DNA of 64,000 bases from Rutidosis leptorrhynchoides (Eukaryota; Streptophyta; Magnoliopsida; Asterales; Asteraceae). The DNA is taken from contig NC_092336.1 of assembly GCF_046630445.1 (NCBI RefSeq), positions 301,356,501-301,420,500 on the forward strand, in the 5' to 3' direction. Shown piece after piece: positions 35,807 through 50,490 of the stretch. Below the pieces are notes generated by a model, which did not search any database, was not told where the DNA came from, and saw nothing but the letters and a program-made list of their open reading frames with translations. The stretch's first letter is position 1, and each line of letters opens with the position of its first letter. Both the position numbers and the translations under genes were made by a program.

Positions 35807-37763
35807 GGTGGTCTTAGCGAACCAGGTCTTGTATTAGTGTGTCTAACTGATAGTCATTAGGATGCTTTAGTGAGTCTGGACTTCGACCGTGTCTGCATGT
35901 CAAAAGTTTTGCTTATCATTTAGTGTCGAAAATTAATTTCTTATCATCCTTAAAGTCTAGACACGTCTTACTACCTCTATTGCATAGACAGTGTATAGAT
36001 AAATTCATATCTTAGTGTATCTGTTATTGTTACATTTGCCTGACAGCTTCCGTAATAACTTATGGGATTTTAGTATTATATATGCATATGTAAATTATGT
36101 ATTGCAGGGTACTAATCTACATCCTATAATCTATTTCTTATCGAAAATCCTTCATCTGATCGTACGAGATGAATCCTGTAACCAGTTCGAGTCCCTCAGA
36201 TTCCAATAGCTATTCCGATAGTTATTCCGACAGCTATTCCGACATAGATGTTCACCTAAGCTCCGAAAACAGCGTCATCGGCATGAATCAACCAATCAGC
36301 CATTATCAATTCATCTGATGGGTTCGTAGTCGACTTAATTAATGGAAAAACGCAGAAGGTAATCCCTTCCACTAACCGATTTCACCTCTTAACAATGAAC
36401 CTGAATCGTTTACCGGCGAACCTGTTCGAGACACCATTTTCAGTCTCATTTCCAAGGTAACTCGAAAAGATTATATTCTATCCACAATTCTGAACCTTAT
36501 TCATCCGCTCGTTCCGACCGACAATCATCCTGGAGTAATAAGTCAACGAACTTCGCGCTCGAATAATCAATTCGGAGAATATGGTGCAAAATGTACCAGC
36601 TTCAGCAACATCACCGGCACCAACAGTACCATCAATAACAGCACCAGTACCATAAACAATCCATCCTTCAATATCATCATCTATACTTTGAGTATGATCT
36701 TCGTTCTACGTATCGTTCTACCTCATTTATCTTCGTTCGACATGGTGAATATGTAATCTCTAAAGTTTTAGAGATTATTTATTATAGTTCCAACCGAAAA
36801 GCAAATGAGTTTAATATCATATTAACTCATTAAATCCATGAATACATCTGAAGAAAATATATATATATATATGTTTTCATAAAGATTGTAATTAAAAATT
36901 CTCTTGTACAAACTGTTAATGGTGAAAATATTTTAACGGGTAGGTAATACCCGAGGAATATTTAAATTTCACATTAATAAGTTACATTGTACGTTCTTCG
37001 AATCTGTTTCAACAGTCATTTACTATCCTACTTACAACCACAGAAGTACTAATCCGTTCATCACAGAATAACCATTTTCACTCAATTTCATATTTGGATT
37101 TTGACCTATCAGAATCCAACAAGTGGCATAATGAAGAAAACATTTGACGAAATAAAAATATGATAGAAACAAACAAATTAACTACGAAAAACTTTGTTAA
37201 GAATCCATGCTAACTGTTCCAGCTAACTATTCCTAGCTAACTGATTATATTTATTTATCGCAATTTATTTATTTATCGCATTTTAATTATCGCAATTTAC
37301 ATTCTCGCAATTTTATTTATCGTCATTTAAATTCTGTTATTTACTTTACGCATTTTATTTATCGTTATTTAATTTTTGTTATTTATTTTACGCACTGTAA
37401 ATATCGGGACACGTATACAAGGTTTTGACATATCATATCGACGCATTTATATATATTATTTGGAATAACCATAGACACTCTATATGCAGTAATGATCGAG
37501 TTCTCTATACAGGGTTGAGGTTGATTCTATAATAATATATATAATTTGAGTTGTGATCGAGTCTGAGACATGTACACGGGTCACGATACGTATTAAATAA
37601 TTTTAATATTATATAATAAACTATATATGAATTGTTATTTGTACACTGCTAACTGTGGACTATCGACTGTGGACTAATAATGTTGGACAATTAAAATGAA
37701 TTAAAATATTGATTATAACATATGAAACTAAAAACTTCTTCAAGTTTGCCACTTGATTTCATC

Positions 37764-38030
37764 CTAAACTTCATTTATATCTTGACGATTATGATCTGCA
37801 TTCAAACCTTTCATGATACTTGAACACACCTCAATCGAGAGGATGAACCAACGCACTTCATCTACAGAAAAAAAAAAAGATTGATGCATATAGTTATGCA
37901 CTTGGAAATGCTCAGAACTTGAGTAAACGTTTGACACATCTGCGTTAACTCCTTTGGCGTTGCTATTATCGAAAATAACTTTGCAATTCCTTTTTGAAGT
38001 AGCAAATTTGTCACAGCTCCAGCAAGTCAA
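37764..38030 (-). other. Antisense gag-like stretch with a zinc-knuckle-like motif (relic)
   Basis: The open frame starts with TCWSCDKFATSKRNC, which resembles the C-x2-C-x4-H-x4-C nucleocapsid knuckle. The same stretch is visible in C3 at 62890-62955, in matching orientation relative to the element. It lies antisense to the C2 transcript. It is a relic with no claim of function. Confidence 0.4.
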
Positions 38031-38482
38031 CTTTGACTTTTCGTTTGAAACAACCTTATTATAAGCTTGATTTATATGTGTGCTCTTTTATTGTTACCGG
38101 GAAAATTTTTATTAAATTCCACCATAGTACCAGCAAGTGTACCAGCAACCTCGTCGCTCCTTGATTTAAATCTCTTTGACAAATCACTATATTTATCTAT
38201 TGAAGTCTCGTCATGTACTCATCCGCATCTTGTAACGAGAACTGCCATAACAATTACCGGGAATCAGCAATCAGTACTTTGAAAACTCACATAATATCTA
38301 CATCAACAGTTATATGTATAACATTTATCTTTTAGAATTATGGGCTTTCATTCTGAAATTCTGAACAGAACTCAGTCTACAAACCAATACTCTGAATGTT
38401 GAAAAAGCTGAATGAAGCAGCAGAAACTGTAGACAACCGTAAACGACCTTAATCGTCGAAAGTTAAATGAAAAAAAAATAGT

Positions 38483-38690
38483 ATGTTGGAAAAGCTCAGA
38501 AAAGTTGGAACTGGAAAACGGATTGAGCTAACCACGAAGGAGACCAAGGACAAATACAAGGGCCATAACATATATTCAAAGAATCCAGATAATTTTGGAT
38601 CCGATGAAACCTTCTACGAATATCTTGCTTCGAAGTCATGTCAAAATCTTGCGGAAAAATCTTTCTCCATCAACCATCGAACTTAGAAAT
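38483..38690 (+). other. PABP-like fragment 1 in C2
   Basis: The frame contains TTKETKDKYKGHNIYSKNPD followed by SDE. This follows the pattern of the PABP linker before RRM4 and its first strand (MKETVDKSQGSNLYIKNLDD, then SDE). A GKAQK-like phrase, as at the end of PABP RRM3, precedes it. The C3 copy (62275-62440) keeps TLYLKDPGNSGSDEIFRE. The homology rests on sequence recalled from the family and is weaker than for the Copia copy at 54842. Confidence 0.55.
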
Positions 38691-38841
38691 TCCAAAATAT
38701 CATCATCAATATCTTTGATATTTCTGAGGATATTTTCATAAATATTCTCGTCCGAAATTATATACCTCTTCGTGCTTCCTGTGTATTATTATATTGGAAA
38801 CATTCAATAGAAAATTTCTTACTAAAAAGCAGATTATGCGA

Positions 38842-38985
38842 AACTATGAAGAAAGCCATGGACAAATCACAAAGAATAAGTTTGACTTCAAAGAATCCAA
38901 ATGATTCAATGTCTGCTAAAGTCTTTAGTGAATATCTTGCTCCTTACTCTAAACCCTTGCAGACAATAGTTTCTATCATCCTCTG
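38842..38985 (+). other. PABP-like fragment 2 in C2
   Basis: It reads MKKAMDKSQRISLTSKNPND and continues SMSAKVFSEYLAP, a second diverged version of the same PABP linker and RRM4 start. It follows fragment 1 in the same direction. The C3 counterpart (61965-62095, complement) and a partial C1 one (22235-22290) are visible. Confidence 0.55.
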
Positions 38986-39484
38986 ATCTTAGATATTCCG
39001 AGATATTATCATATCTTTCATTATAAATATCCTCCATATTTCTGGAGATATTTTTATAACTATTCTTATCTGAAATCATTAATCTCTTCGTGCTATCAGT
39101 GTTACATCATATAGAAACTGTTAGTTTCTATATTCTGTAAACTTTCGAGCTTAAAATATGAATGTTTTTGAAGTAGTGTTGGGAACTGATGCATGAGTTA
39201 GTATAATATAATGACACTTGATCAACGTGATTATATTACAGTAATTCATGCTGAGTTTCTAATGGAACGTGATGATTCACAGAACATACCATCATCATAT
39301 GCCATTTACACGACTCTTACATTCTAACCAATCTCCAAACATATTAAGAACATATCTTCTTAATAGTTCTATCTTTCCGGACATTCTGGTAATTTGACAA
39401 ATCAAATCGTGCGATTACGTTCTTTCTTGTTTAGAACATTAAGTTCATTCGAAACTCCATACTTACGAATTCTGGACCATTACT

Positions 39485-39745
39485 CGCTTTACTAGAGGTC
39501 GAGAGGAGAATAAAAAGGCAAAGAGCTCCGAAACATAAGGGAAGATACAAAACTCGACAACAACACTGAAAATTACAAACCGTAAATATCGATACAAATA
39601 GCAATATAAAGACACGGTATAATTAGGAATAGTATCACCCAGAGTAATAATAGAAGTAAACAGATATTTCTGGTGGAAGAGAAGGAAGACAGAAATGATA
39701 ATTAGGAAAATATCAAGCAATTAGAACGGGATTAAGCATTTTCGC
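39485..39745 (-). other. Decayed copy of the antisense two-membrane-segment micro-frame
   Basis: The antisense strand matches the 57-codon frame at 61190-61363 in C3 (same start phrase, aatgcttaatcc, near 39737) but is decayed here. It is a relic inside C2. Confidence 0.6.
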
Positions 39746-40182
39746 AATCTTTTGGATGTATGAACTAAGAAATAAAGTATAGGAATGGTGAAAATAATGG
39801 AATGGAAAAAGTTTAATTTATAATGGAGATATCAGACAGAGTAATCGAGGCAGATCACTGTATTTAATTATAGGAATCTTAATTTCCTTACTCGCCGAAG
39901 AATCAGATCTTTTAGATTTCGAGGATTTTCTTTAAATCCCTTGAATTCCGGAATTCAACCCTGACACTGTCAAAAGTTAAGATGAATCTTTACTTTCCTA
40001 TTTCACTCTTTGGTGATAGCTTCATTCGTACTCTTCGAATAATCGAATTATTTTTTATCAATATTACTCAATAATGATAAAACTCAATTTATCAACTCAT
40101 ATTCGTCATGAAAACATTTTTAATGTTAGCCATGACCACCTCACTCAAATTTCGGGACGAAATTTCTTTAACGGGTAGGTAC

Positions 40183-44061
<3,879 letters not shown>

Positions 44062-44066
44062 TACCT

Positions 44067-44495
44067 TTGCACCAAAATTGAGCTAGTAGCTAGAAACATC
44101 AAGGAGAACCAAGACCCGCTTCCAATTTGGGCAAAAATCACCATCTTCATCACTATTGGAGCTTCCTCTCTTTAGAAACCCTTCACTCTCTCTCTAAGAC
44201 TTGAGGATGAAGATAAGAACGAGATCTAGATCTGATCTGTAGCTATATATACACCTACATGTGAAATTACCAAAATGCCCTTCTTATTTTCCAATTTAAA
44301 ATGAAATTCTGCACAAAATCCGGTCGTGGACCGCCGGTCCAATGCCGAGCTGTTGACAAAAAGCCTAGTGCTGGACCGTCGGGCCAATCTGGACCGCCGG
44401 TCCAGTTTGCTCCTGTTTGCCTTTGAACTAAGGTTGGACCGTCGAGCCAATCTAGACCACCGGTCCACCCAGCCTTTAGAAATTTGGGTGTTACA
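44067..44495 (-). mobile_element. Minus-strand LTR element: 5' part of its LTR
   Basis: On the minus strand the LTR starts TGTAACACCCAAATTTC at 44495 and runs left to the C2 insertion at 44066. The polypurine tract (gttaagtgggggagagt) adjoins it, so this is the 3' LTR of an element whose interior lies to the right. Confidence 0.75.
44328..44467. repeat. Array of five imperfect palindromes (GGACCGCCGGTCC type)
   Basis: Sites lie at 44328-44342, 44371-44386, 44390-44404, 44434-44450 and 44453-44467. Three follow ggaccgccggtcc or a close variant and two follow ggaccgtcg(g/a)gcc. The spacing is irregular (1 to 30 bases). They lie in the U3 part of the minus-strand LTR, where regulatory repeats are common. 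Confidence 0.75.
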
Positions 44496-45240
44496 ACTCT
44501 CCCCCACTTAACATGGATCACGTCCCCGTGATTCGCACCACGCACCATTAATCAAGTAATCTAATACCCGCACACCTGCCATCCGCAACTCGGAACCAAA
44601 TTCAATGATCCTACAAGTACGTCTAAAATTTTGAAGTCGAAAACACCCATCGAACTCACCATACATTAACATAAGCTCGAACTCACTTATTACCTTTGCT
44701 ACCACCAATAGTACCACGTACTTCCAATGACCGAATTGTTTGTTAAGGGAACACGAAAAGCACCATGTAACCTTACAAGTTTCCCTCAGACTTCCACCCG
44801 CATCATGCTACGTCCATAACCAAATCACCCAACGGGATCTACTAGGTCCACTACGCCATGAACCAAGTCTTGCATTAATCCAAATCGAGAAGGATTCATG
44901 TCGCGTTAAAACTCCGTACTTCATCAGTTCATAAACGCACCACTCAACGGTCGCACATCCGCTTATGCGCAAACATTTGTTTTCCACCTCATAAAACCTT
45001 TTCAATTTTACAAGGCGATGCCAACGGCGCAATCGACACACTCCTCCGACGAGCACTTCCTACAGTCACCACAACCGAGTTATTCCTTCAACGAAGAAAT
45101 CTCGGTATCGCCAAATAATCACACTAGGGACACAAAATTTTCCATCAATTGATCCGCACACGACCATTAGTCTCTGGATTAATCCAGGACGACAATAATA
45201 CACCACGAGTTAGACAAAACATCAACACTCGACACAGGGT
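44496..45240 (-). mobile_element. Minus-strand LTR element: polypurine tract and internal 3' end
   Basis: It begins next to the LTR with a purine-rich tract (complement of actctcccccacttaac). The following 0.7 kb is more GC-rich than its surroundings but shows no recognisable pol domain. It is probably the 3' untranslated part. The element is truncated at about 45240. Confidence 0.6.
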
Positions 45241-45895
45241 GACTGTACAATACAATTAGTTAAATATTAATATTAAATTTGACAATATTATTATCAGCTA
45301 TTTTCAGGTATACATATAAAAAGTAGAAAATAAGATCTGCACCCTAATACATAAGATTATATTTGAGCATAAATTATACTCCATAACACAAATGTATGTG
45401 TGAAATGTATAGAAAATAAATGAATAAACTTGAAATAAAATTAGGTATATAATTTAATTTAAATAAACAATCAAAAATCTATAGTAAATACAAAATATGA
45501 TATTTATATAAATTTAAAGTATATCAACTTTTTGAGATTTGTGATACGTATTTTAACGGACGGCCTCATAAACGTATCACTCTATGCACAAGAAACCTTG
45601 TGACATTGAATGAGAACAACTAATTGTTGTATTGTAATTGTATTCAATACTAACGTTTACGATACTAATATTTTCAATATCTCATACTCATGTTATCATA
45701 CATTATATAAAGTATGTGCAATACTAACGTTATCATATACAATGCTTTTGATAGTAATATTTTCGATACAAATGTTATCGGTGATAAATGGTTTTTTTAT
45801 TATAATTGTATTATACATTTGGTGAGTATCAATACTAACGAAATCTATACTAATTTATACAGGTGTCGTGCAATGCACGGTCTCATAAAACTAGT
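45241..45895 (+). mobile_element. Helitron-like fragment with 3' terminus
   Basis: The right end has a perfect short hairpin (cgtgcaatgcacg, 45867-45879) and, twelve bases on, ctag followed by t (45891-45895). This is the Helitron 3' signature of hairpin plus CTRR with insertion before T. The left end is not placed. The body is AT-rich and has no Rep/helicase sequence, so it is non-autonomous. Confidence 0.55.
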
Positions 45896-46622
45896 TTAAT
45901 AATATATTTTGGAAGTATATGTGGGGCTAACATGTAATGATATATAATTTACCGAACGGATCACATGATCAATTGGTTGGTGTGCGGATAATGTCAAAAT
46001 CGATAGATCATCTTTTGTTACATTTTTTGTGGACTTATAACATTTTGGCGACTTTGTTTAGATGTGGAATTTGTGTTGGGTGATTCCTTCTTCTATTTTG
46101 AAATTCTCGTATAATTGGTGCAACAGTATGGGTTTTAAGTTATGAAGTTTTTGGAGTTTAATTGGTCCGGCAACCTTATGGGCGATTGGCATAGCTTGGA
46201 ATGAGCCTTTATTTAACGGGATATAGACTCGTTGAGACGGTGTAATTAAGTGTATAAAGATCATTGTATAAAGCCCGAAATATGTGATAATCATCAATTC
46301 TACATTTTGGAATCTTAACCCTGGTTGCTACTATAAAGGTGGACGCCTACTGGAATTTTTGCAAAGCCCGAAATATGTGTGATGGTAATGTATTTTGTTA
46401 GTTTTTGAATGATAGTTCAAGTTCCAGCTCGTTTACTAGCTATACTTGTTTATAATCAAAAGTGATCAATTTTGAGCTCGGCTCGTTTCAAACTTAATGT
46501 ATCGAGTTTTTCTAATTCGCCTCGATTTACATTATACAATCTCAAGCACAACTCGAATTTGACTTGTCTAATAGCCGATATCATTTATTATATCTATATT
46601 TTTTATTTGTATATTATATTAA
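45891..46622 (+). repeat. 0.73-kb direct repeat, copy U1
   Basis: It matches 48062-48793 with few mismatches (tttaataatatattttggaa, ccgaacggatcacatgatca, ggtggacgcctactgg, gagctcggctcgtttcaaac). It starts at the Helitron-like 3' end and stops at aattaa-type sequence where a reverse Helitron-like end begins. No gene was recognised. Confidence 0.85.
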
Positions 46623-48065
46623 CTAGTTTATAACTCGCGAATTCGCAGGATTTTTGAAAAAAAAAAGTTACGGAGTATTAAAAAGTCCTAAAAATAATAA
46701 ATGAAATGTGTGTAATAGGATGCAGGTAAGTAATAGAACTATAAAAATGTTATATAACTCGTAGTCCAATATTTACTTTATTATAGTGTTAAAAAGATTC
46801 TAAGGGTGTAAATTTGGGGGAAATGAGAAATGTATAAAATTATTAGAGCGGCTACATAATACTTTTATATATAGCTTTCTCATATGACACAAAATGAAAA
46901 AAAAAATTTGAACAGCGATCGGGATCACCCGAGACGGACAAAACTACCCGTTGCGATCATCTCCACGTTTCGACTATGTCGATGCAGCGATAATAACTCC
47001 GCCACATCGCTGCCGGGAGGAAACCTTGAAACCGATCCAAGGGCAGCCGATGAATATAACTTTAGTTAATGATATAATCTAATGACAAAGGGTTAAAACT
47101 CCAGTAGTGAATGACATAAGCTAGAGATTGCAGTAAACTTTTTAACATTGGTAAAAAGAATGAAAGTTAAGATAAAATTCTTACACACATAGTGGTAAAA
47201 AGAATAAAAGCCAAGATACTATATCGATGTCAAAAAAGTAGAGGTCCTTAAGTCACAAGAGGGAACACTCTGTTTCTTTTCCAAATCAAACTTGTTCCTT
47301 TTCCAAATCACTTAGCCTTACTCGCATTCTCGAGGTCTCTAAATTCAAGTCACGATTCTCTCTTCTTAGTGATGCGTATGTGTCACGTGGGGACATGGAT
47401 GCACTTGCTGCACCGCTGCTGCTCATCTTTTGCGCCATGTAGCCAGAAAGCGATAAAGGTCCCATAATTGCACTTTTTTAAACGGAGCTGTTCAAAGTAG
47501 AACACCCGAACAGCCATGTGGGTTGGGAGACGATCATTGTGTGATGCATGGTTAGTTGCTTCCTGAGATAACTTTTTAAATTCAATGCACAATTTTTTTT
47601 TGCGCTCGTGTTTTGTTAGCATTGAATGGGCCTAATCCATACAAAAATAAATAACAGTGTAAGACTAAAGTAGAGGTCACAAAAAAATAAATGAACTGGT
47701 CGGTGGTCAGATGGTTGAGTAAAGGGTCAAAATGGGTTGAACCAAAATTTTCAAAGTTTTTGAAAGATAATTGATGTGTCACAAAGATTAGTATCCAAAA
47801 CTTTCTGGATACGGTAGATGTACAAAACATAACATAACAACATAGTATTAAAAACGCACTTTAATTTTACTAAGCAATTCGTATAAGCGCAACAACTTGT
47901 GAATTGTACTCGAAGAAGAACTTTCACAAAATCCATTTGGAATTATAATAACCAGTTTATAGCATGTCTTTTTAAAAAAGTACCTGGTTGATGACTGCCT
48001 TAGCCATACGGTTGAGTTCCTTTTTCATACCAGATGTCGTGCAACGCACAGGCTCATAAAACTAG
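46623..48065. mobile_element. Helitron-like segment(s) between the U1 and U2 repeats
   Basis: At the left, ctagtttataactcgcgaat with the palindrome gcgaattcgc reads as a Helitron 3' end pointing left. At the right, gtgcaacgcac and ctag (48062-48065) is a 3' end pointing right. So the segment is either two Helitron pieces back to back or one element with a misleading terminus. Open frames inside (46884-47069 +, 47383-47936 -) were not recognised. Confidence 0.45.
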
Positions 48066-48793
48066 TTTAATAATATATTTTGGAAGTATATATGGGGCAA
48101 ACATGTAATGATATATAATTTACCGAACGGATCGCATGATCAATTAGTTGGTGTGCGGATAATGTCAAAATCGATAGATCATCTTTTGTTCTTTTTTTGT
48201 GGACTTATAACATTTGGGTGACTTTGTTTATATGTGGAATTTGTGTTGGGTGATTCCTTCTTCTATTTTGAAATTCTCGTATGATTTGTGCAACAGTACG
48301 GGTTTAAAGTTATGAAGTTTTTGGAGTTTAATTGGTCCGGCAACTTTATGGGCGATTTGCATAGCTTGGAATGAGCCTTTGTTTAACGGGATATACACTT
48401 GTTGGGACGGAGTAATTAAGTGTATAAAGATCATTGTATAAAGCCTGAAATATGTGATAATCATCAATTCTACATTTGGGATCCTTAACCCTGGTTGCTA
48501 CTATAAAGGTGGACGCCTACTGGAATTTTTGCAAAGCCCGAAATATGTGTGATGGTAATGTATTTTGTTAATTTTTGAATGATAGTTCAGGCTCCAGCTC
48601 GTTTAGCTAGCTATACTTGTTTATAATCAAAAGTGATCAATTTTGAGCTCGGCTCGTTTCAAACTTAATGTATCGAGTTTTTCTAATTCGCCTCGATTTA
48701 CATTATACAATCCCAAGCACAACTCGAATTTGACTTGTCTAATAGCCGATATCATTTATTATATCTATATTTTTTATCTATATATTATATTAA
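48062..48793 (+). repeat. 0.73-kb direct repeat, copy U2
   Basis: Partner of U1 (45891-46622). Both copies begin at a Helitron-like 3' terminus and have the same length. After 48793 the sequence goes on with tagttactagg. Confidence 0.85.
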
Positions 48794-49047
48794 TAGTTAC
48801 TAGGAATTTTTTAATAGTAATTAATGTGCATAAAACTGAACTATTTATTCTCGCAGGCTTATTCAAACTCGTTTACGAAAAACCTTCTAAAACATGCTCA
48901 ATCGACCCAAGCTCGTTAAGCTCAATTCGATTCGAGTTTTTAAAAAGTCAAGATCAAGCAGCTTGACTCATTTACACCATACTCAGAAGTTAAATTAATA
49001 TGTTCATAAATATCGAAAAAGTAGTTTGCTGCAGAAGCTTAAATTTA

Positions 49048-49089
<42 letters not shown>

Positions 49090-49191
49090 AGTTTAAATTC
49101 CTTTAGCTTTAAAGAATTAGTACAAGCCAATAGAAAATTTGTTAGCCTGATATAAAAGAAGCTAAAATATCACTTTTTTAGATGTATAAAT
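48794..49191. other. Spacer with gagctcg-type repeat phrases and a poly(A) run
   Basis: It holds agctcgttaagctcaattcg-like phrases typical of decayed plant transposons, and about 37 consecutive A at 49050-49087, possibly the tail of an old LINE or SINE insertion. No coding sequence was recognised. Confidence 0.45.
49187..49191. repeat. Target-site duplication of the Copia element, left copy (taaat)
   Basis: The same five bases follow the right LTR at 55613-55617. Confidence 0.85.
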
Positions 49192-49435
49192 TGTTGTAAA
49201 TTTAGTAGTTAAATATGGATGGTAATTAGTCAAATATGGATAGTAAAATTTGTACTATATATATGTGCATAATGTAAGTTACAAAAACACACATATACAT
49301 TAAATACATCACACATCTCTTCAACATTTTTCTCTCCTATATCTTCTACAACACATCTCTCTTTTATTGGTTTTTCAATTTGAATATATTGAACCAGGCC
49401 GCTAAAGGTAGTTATAAGCCTACTGAAATATAACA
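49192..49435 (+). mobile_element. Copia 5' LTR (244 bp)
   Basis: It runs from tgttgtaaatttagtag to actgaaatataaca and differs from 55368-55612 by about five substitutions and one indel, about 2 per cent. It includes a TATA-like tactatatatatgtg. The following cgttatcagcacgaag is a Copia primer site matching an internal part of initiator tRNA-Met. Confidence 0.92.
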
Positions 49436-49495
49436 CGTTATCAGCACGAAGTGCTCCGTATAATCAAGGTTTATCTAAGCAAGCACATGTCACTA

Positions 49496-49820
49496 ATCAA
49501 GGTAAGAAATTATCTAACTTTTATTAACTTCACTAACATTTATATTTATGTTATTTAAGTTATATATGGTCGGTTATACCGCCTGAATTATATTTCTGTA
49601 ATCTAACTTTTATTAACTTCACTAACATTTATATTTATGTTATTTAAGTTATATATGGTCGGTTATACCGCCTGAATTATATTTCTGTAATCTAACTTTC
49701 ATTAACTTCACTAACATTTATATTTATGTTATTTAAGTTATATATGGTCGGTTATACCGCCTGAATTATATTTTCTGTAATCTAACTCTTATTAACTTCA
49801 CTAACATTTATATTTATGTT
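49496..49820 (+). repeat. Tandem repeat in the Copia leader, unit about 93 bp
   Basis: A little more than three units of taactttt(c)attaacttcac, then atatatggtcggttataccg, then cctgaattatatttctg. Right after it a 28-bp unit (cgcaacacgtcatttgacaa) occurs twice at 49838-49902. Confidence 0.9.
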
Positions 49821-50025
49821 AATAAGACCTCATGATTGTACGCAACACGTCATTTGACAACACGGTACTTTATGTACGCAACACGTCATTTGACAACACG
49901 GTACCATGGGTCGAGATTAATTCTGATCAATACGAATACGATGGGGTCTTTATATGTTATCTAACATTTATGATTACTTATGCAATTAATCATTATTTAT
50001 TTCATGCATACTAATGTTTATTCTT

Positions 50026-50362
50026 AAAAGTAAATCTTAAAAGTTAAAATAAGAAAAAATAGTTTGTATTTTTATTAAAAGTAAATCTTAAAAGTTAAAA
50101 TAAGAAAAAATAGTTTGTATTTTTATTAAAAATAAATCTTAAAAGTTAAAATAAGAAAAGTAGTTTGTATTTTTATTAAAAGTAAATCTTAAAAGTTAAA
50201 ATAAGAAAAGTAGTTTGTATTTTTATTAAAAGTAAATCTTAAAAGTTAAAATAAGAAAAAGTAGTTTGTATTTTTATTAAAAGTAAATCTTAAAAGTTAA
50301 AATAAGAAAAAGTAGTTTGTATTTTTATTAAAAGTAAATCTTAAAAGTTAAAATAAGAAAAA
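50026..50362 (+). repeat. Tandem repeat in the Copia leader, unit about 57-60 bp
   Basis: About six copies of aaaagtaaatcttaaaagtt followed by aaaataagaaaaagtagtt and tgtatttttatt. Units differ mainly in the length of an A run. Confidence 0.92.
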
Positions 50363-50406
50363 AAAAATCTTGTCCTTTATATTACTCATACGCGTTTTGA
50401 TATAGT

Positions 50407-50490
50407 GACTTTATTCGTTAACGTCAACTAACGACGTTACAATGGTCATATATACATAACGGTTGTTAACGTCAACTGACGACGTTACAA
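50407..50490 (+). repeat. Short direct repeat gttaacgtcaactgacgacg
   Basis: Two copies (50417-50440 and 50465-50488) with a tacataacgg spacer. Both include the inverted pair aacgtc/gacgtt. Confidence 0.8.

Larger units (their letters stand above)
35793..40182 (+). mobile_element. C2 internal region, non-autonomous LTR retrotransposon
   Basis: It begins with a primer site tggtatcagagc (35795-35806) for initiator tRNA-Met and ends with the polypurine-like aaatttctttaacgggtag. In the 4.4 kb between there is a short gag-like leader (from about 36170), but no protease, reverse transcriptase, RNase H or integrase motif. The element must have been moved by enzymes of another copy. Termini and polypurine tract resemble Tekay-type (Del) Gypsy elements, which is inference. 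The region looks like a mosaic: a second polypurine-like motif at 36932-36946, an antisense zinc-knuckle-like stretch, two PABP-like fragments and an antisense micro-frame relic. Confidence 0.85.

Noticed and set aside
44226-44548. 93-codon Arg-rich minus-strand frames
   Set aside because: They are produced by the GGACC palindrome array in the minus-strand LTR.
49050-49087. Poly(A) run as tail of a processed pseudogene
   Set aside because: No coding remnant was found upstream, and the preceding sequence is repeat-like. A LINE/SINE tail or plain homopolymer is equally possible.
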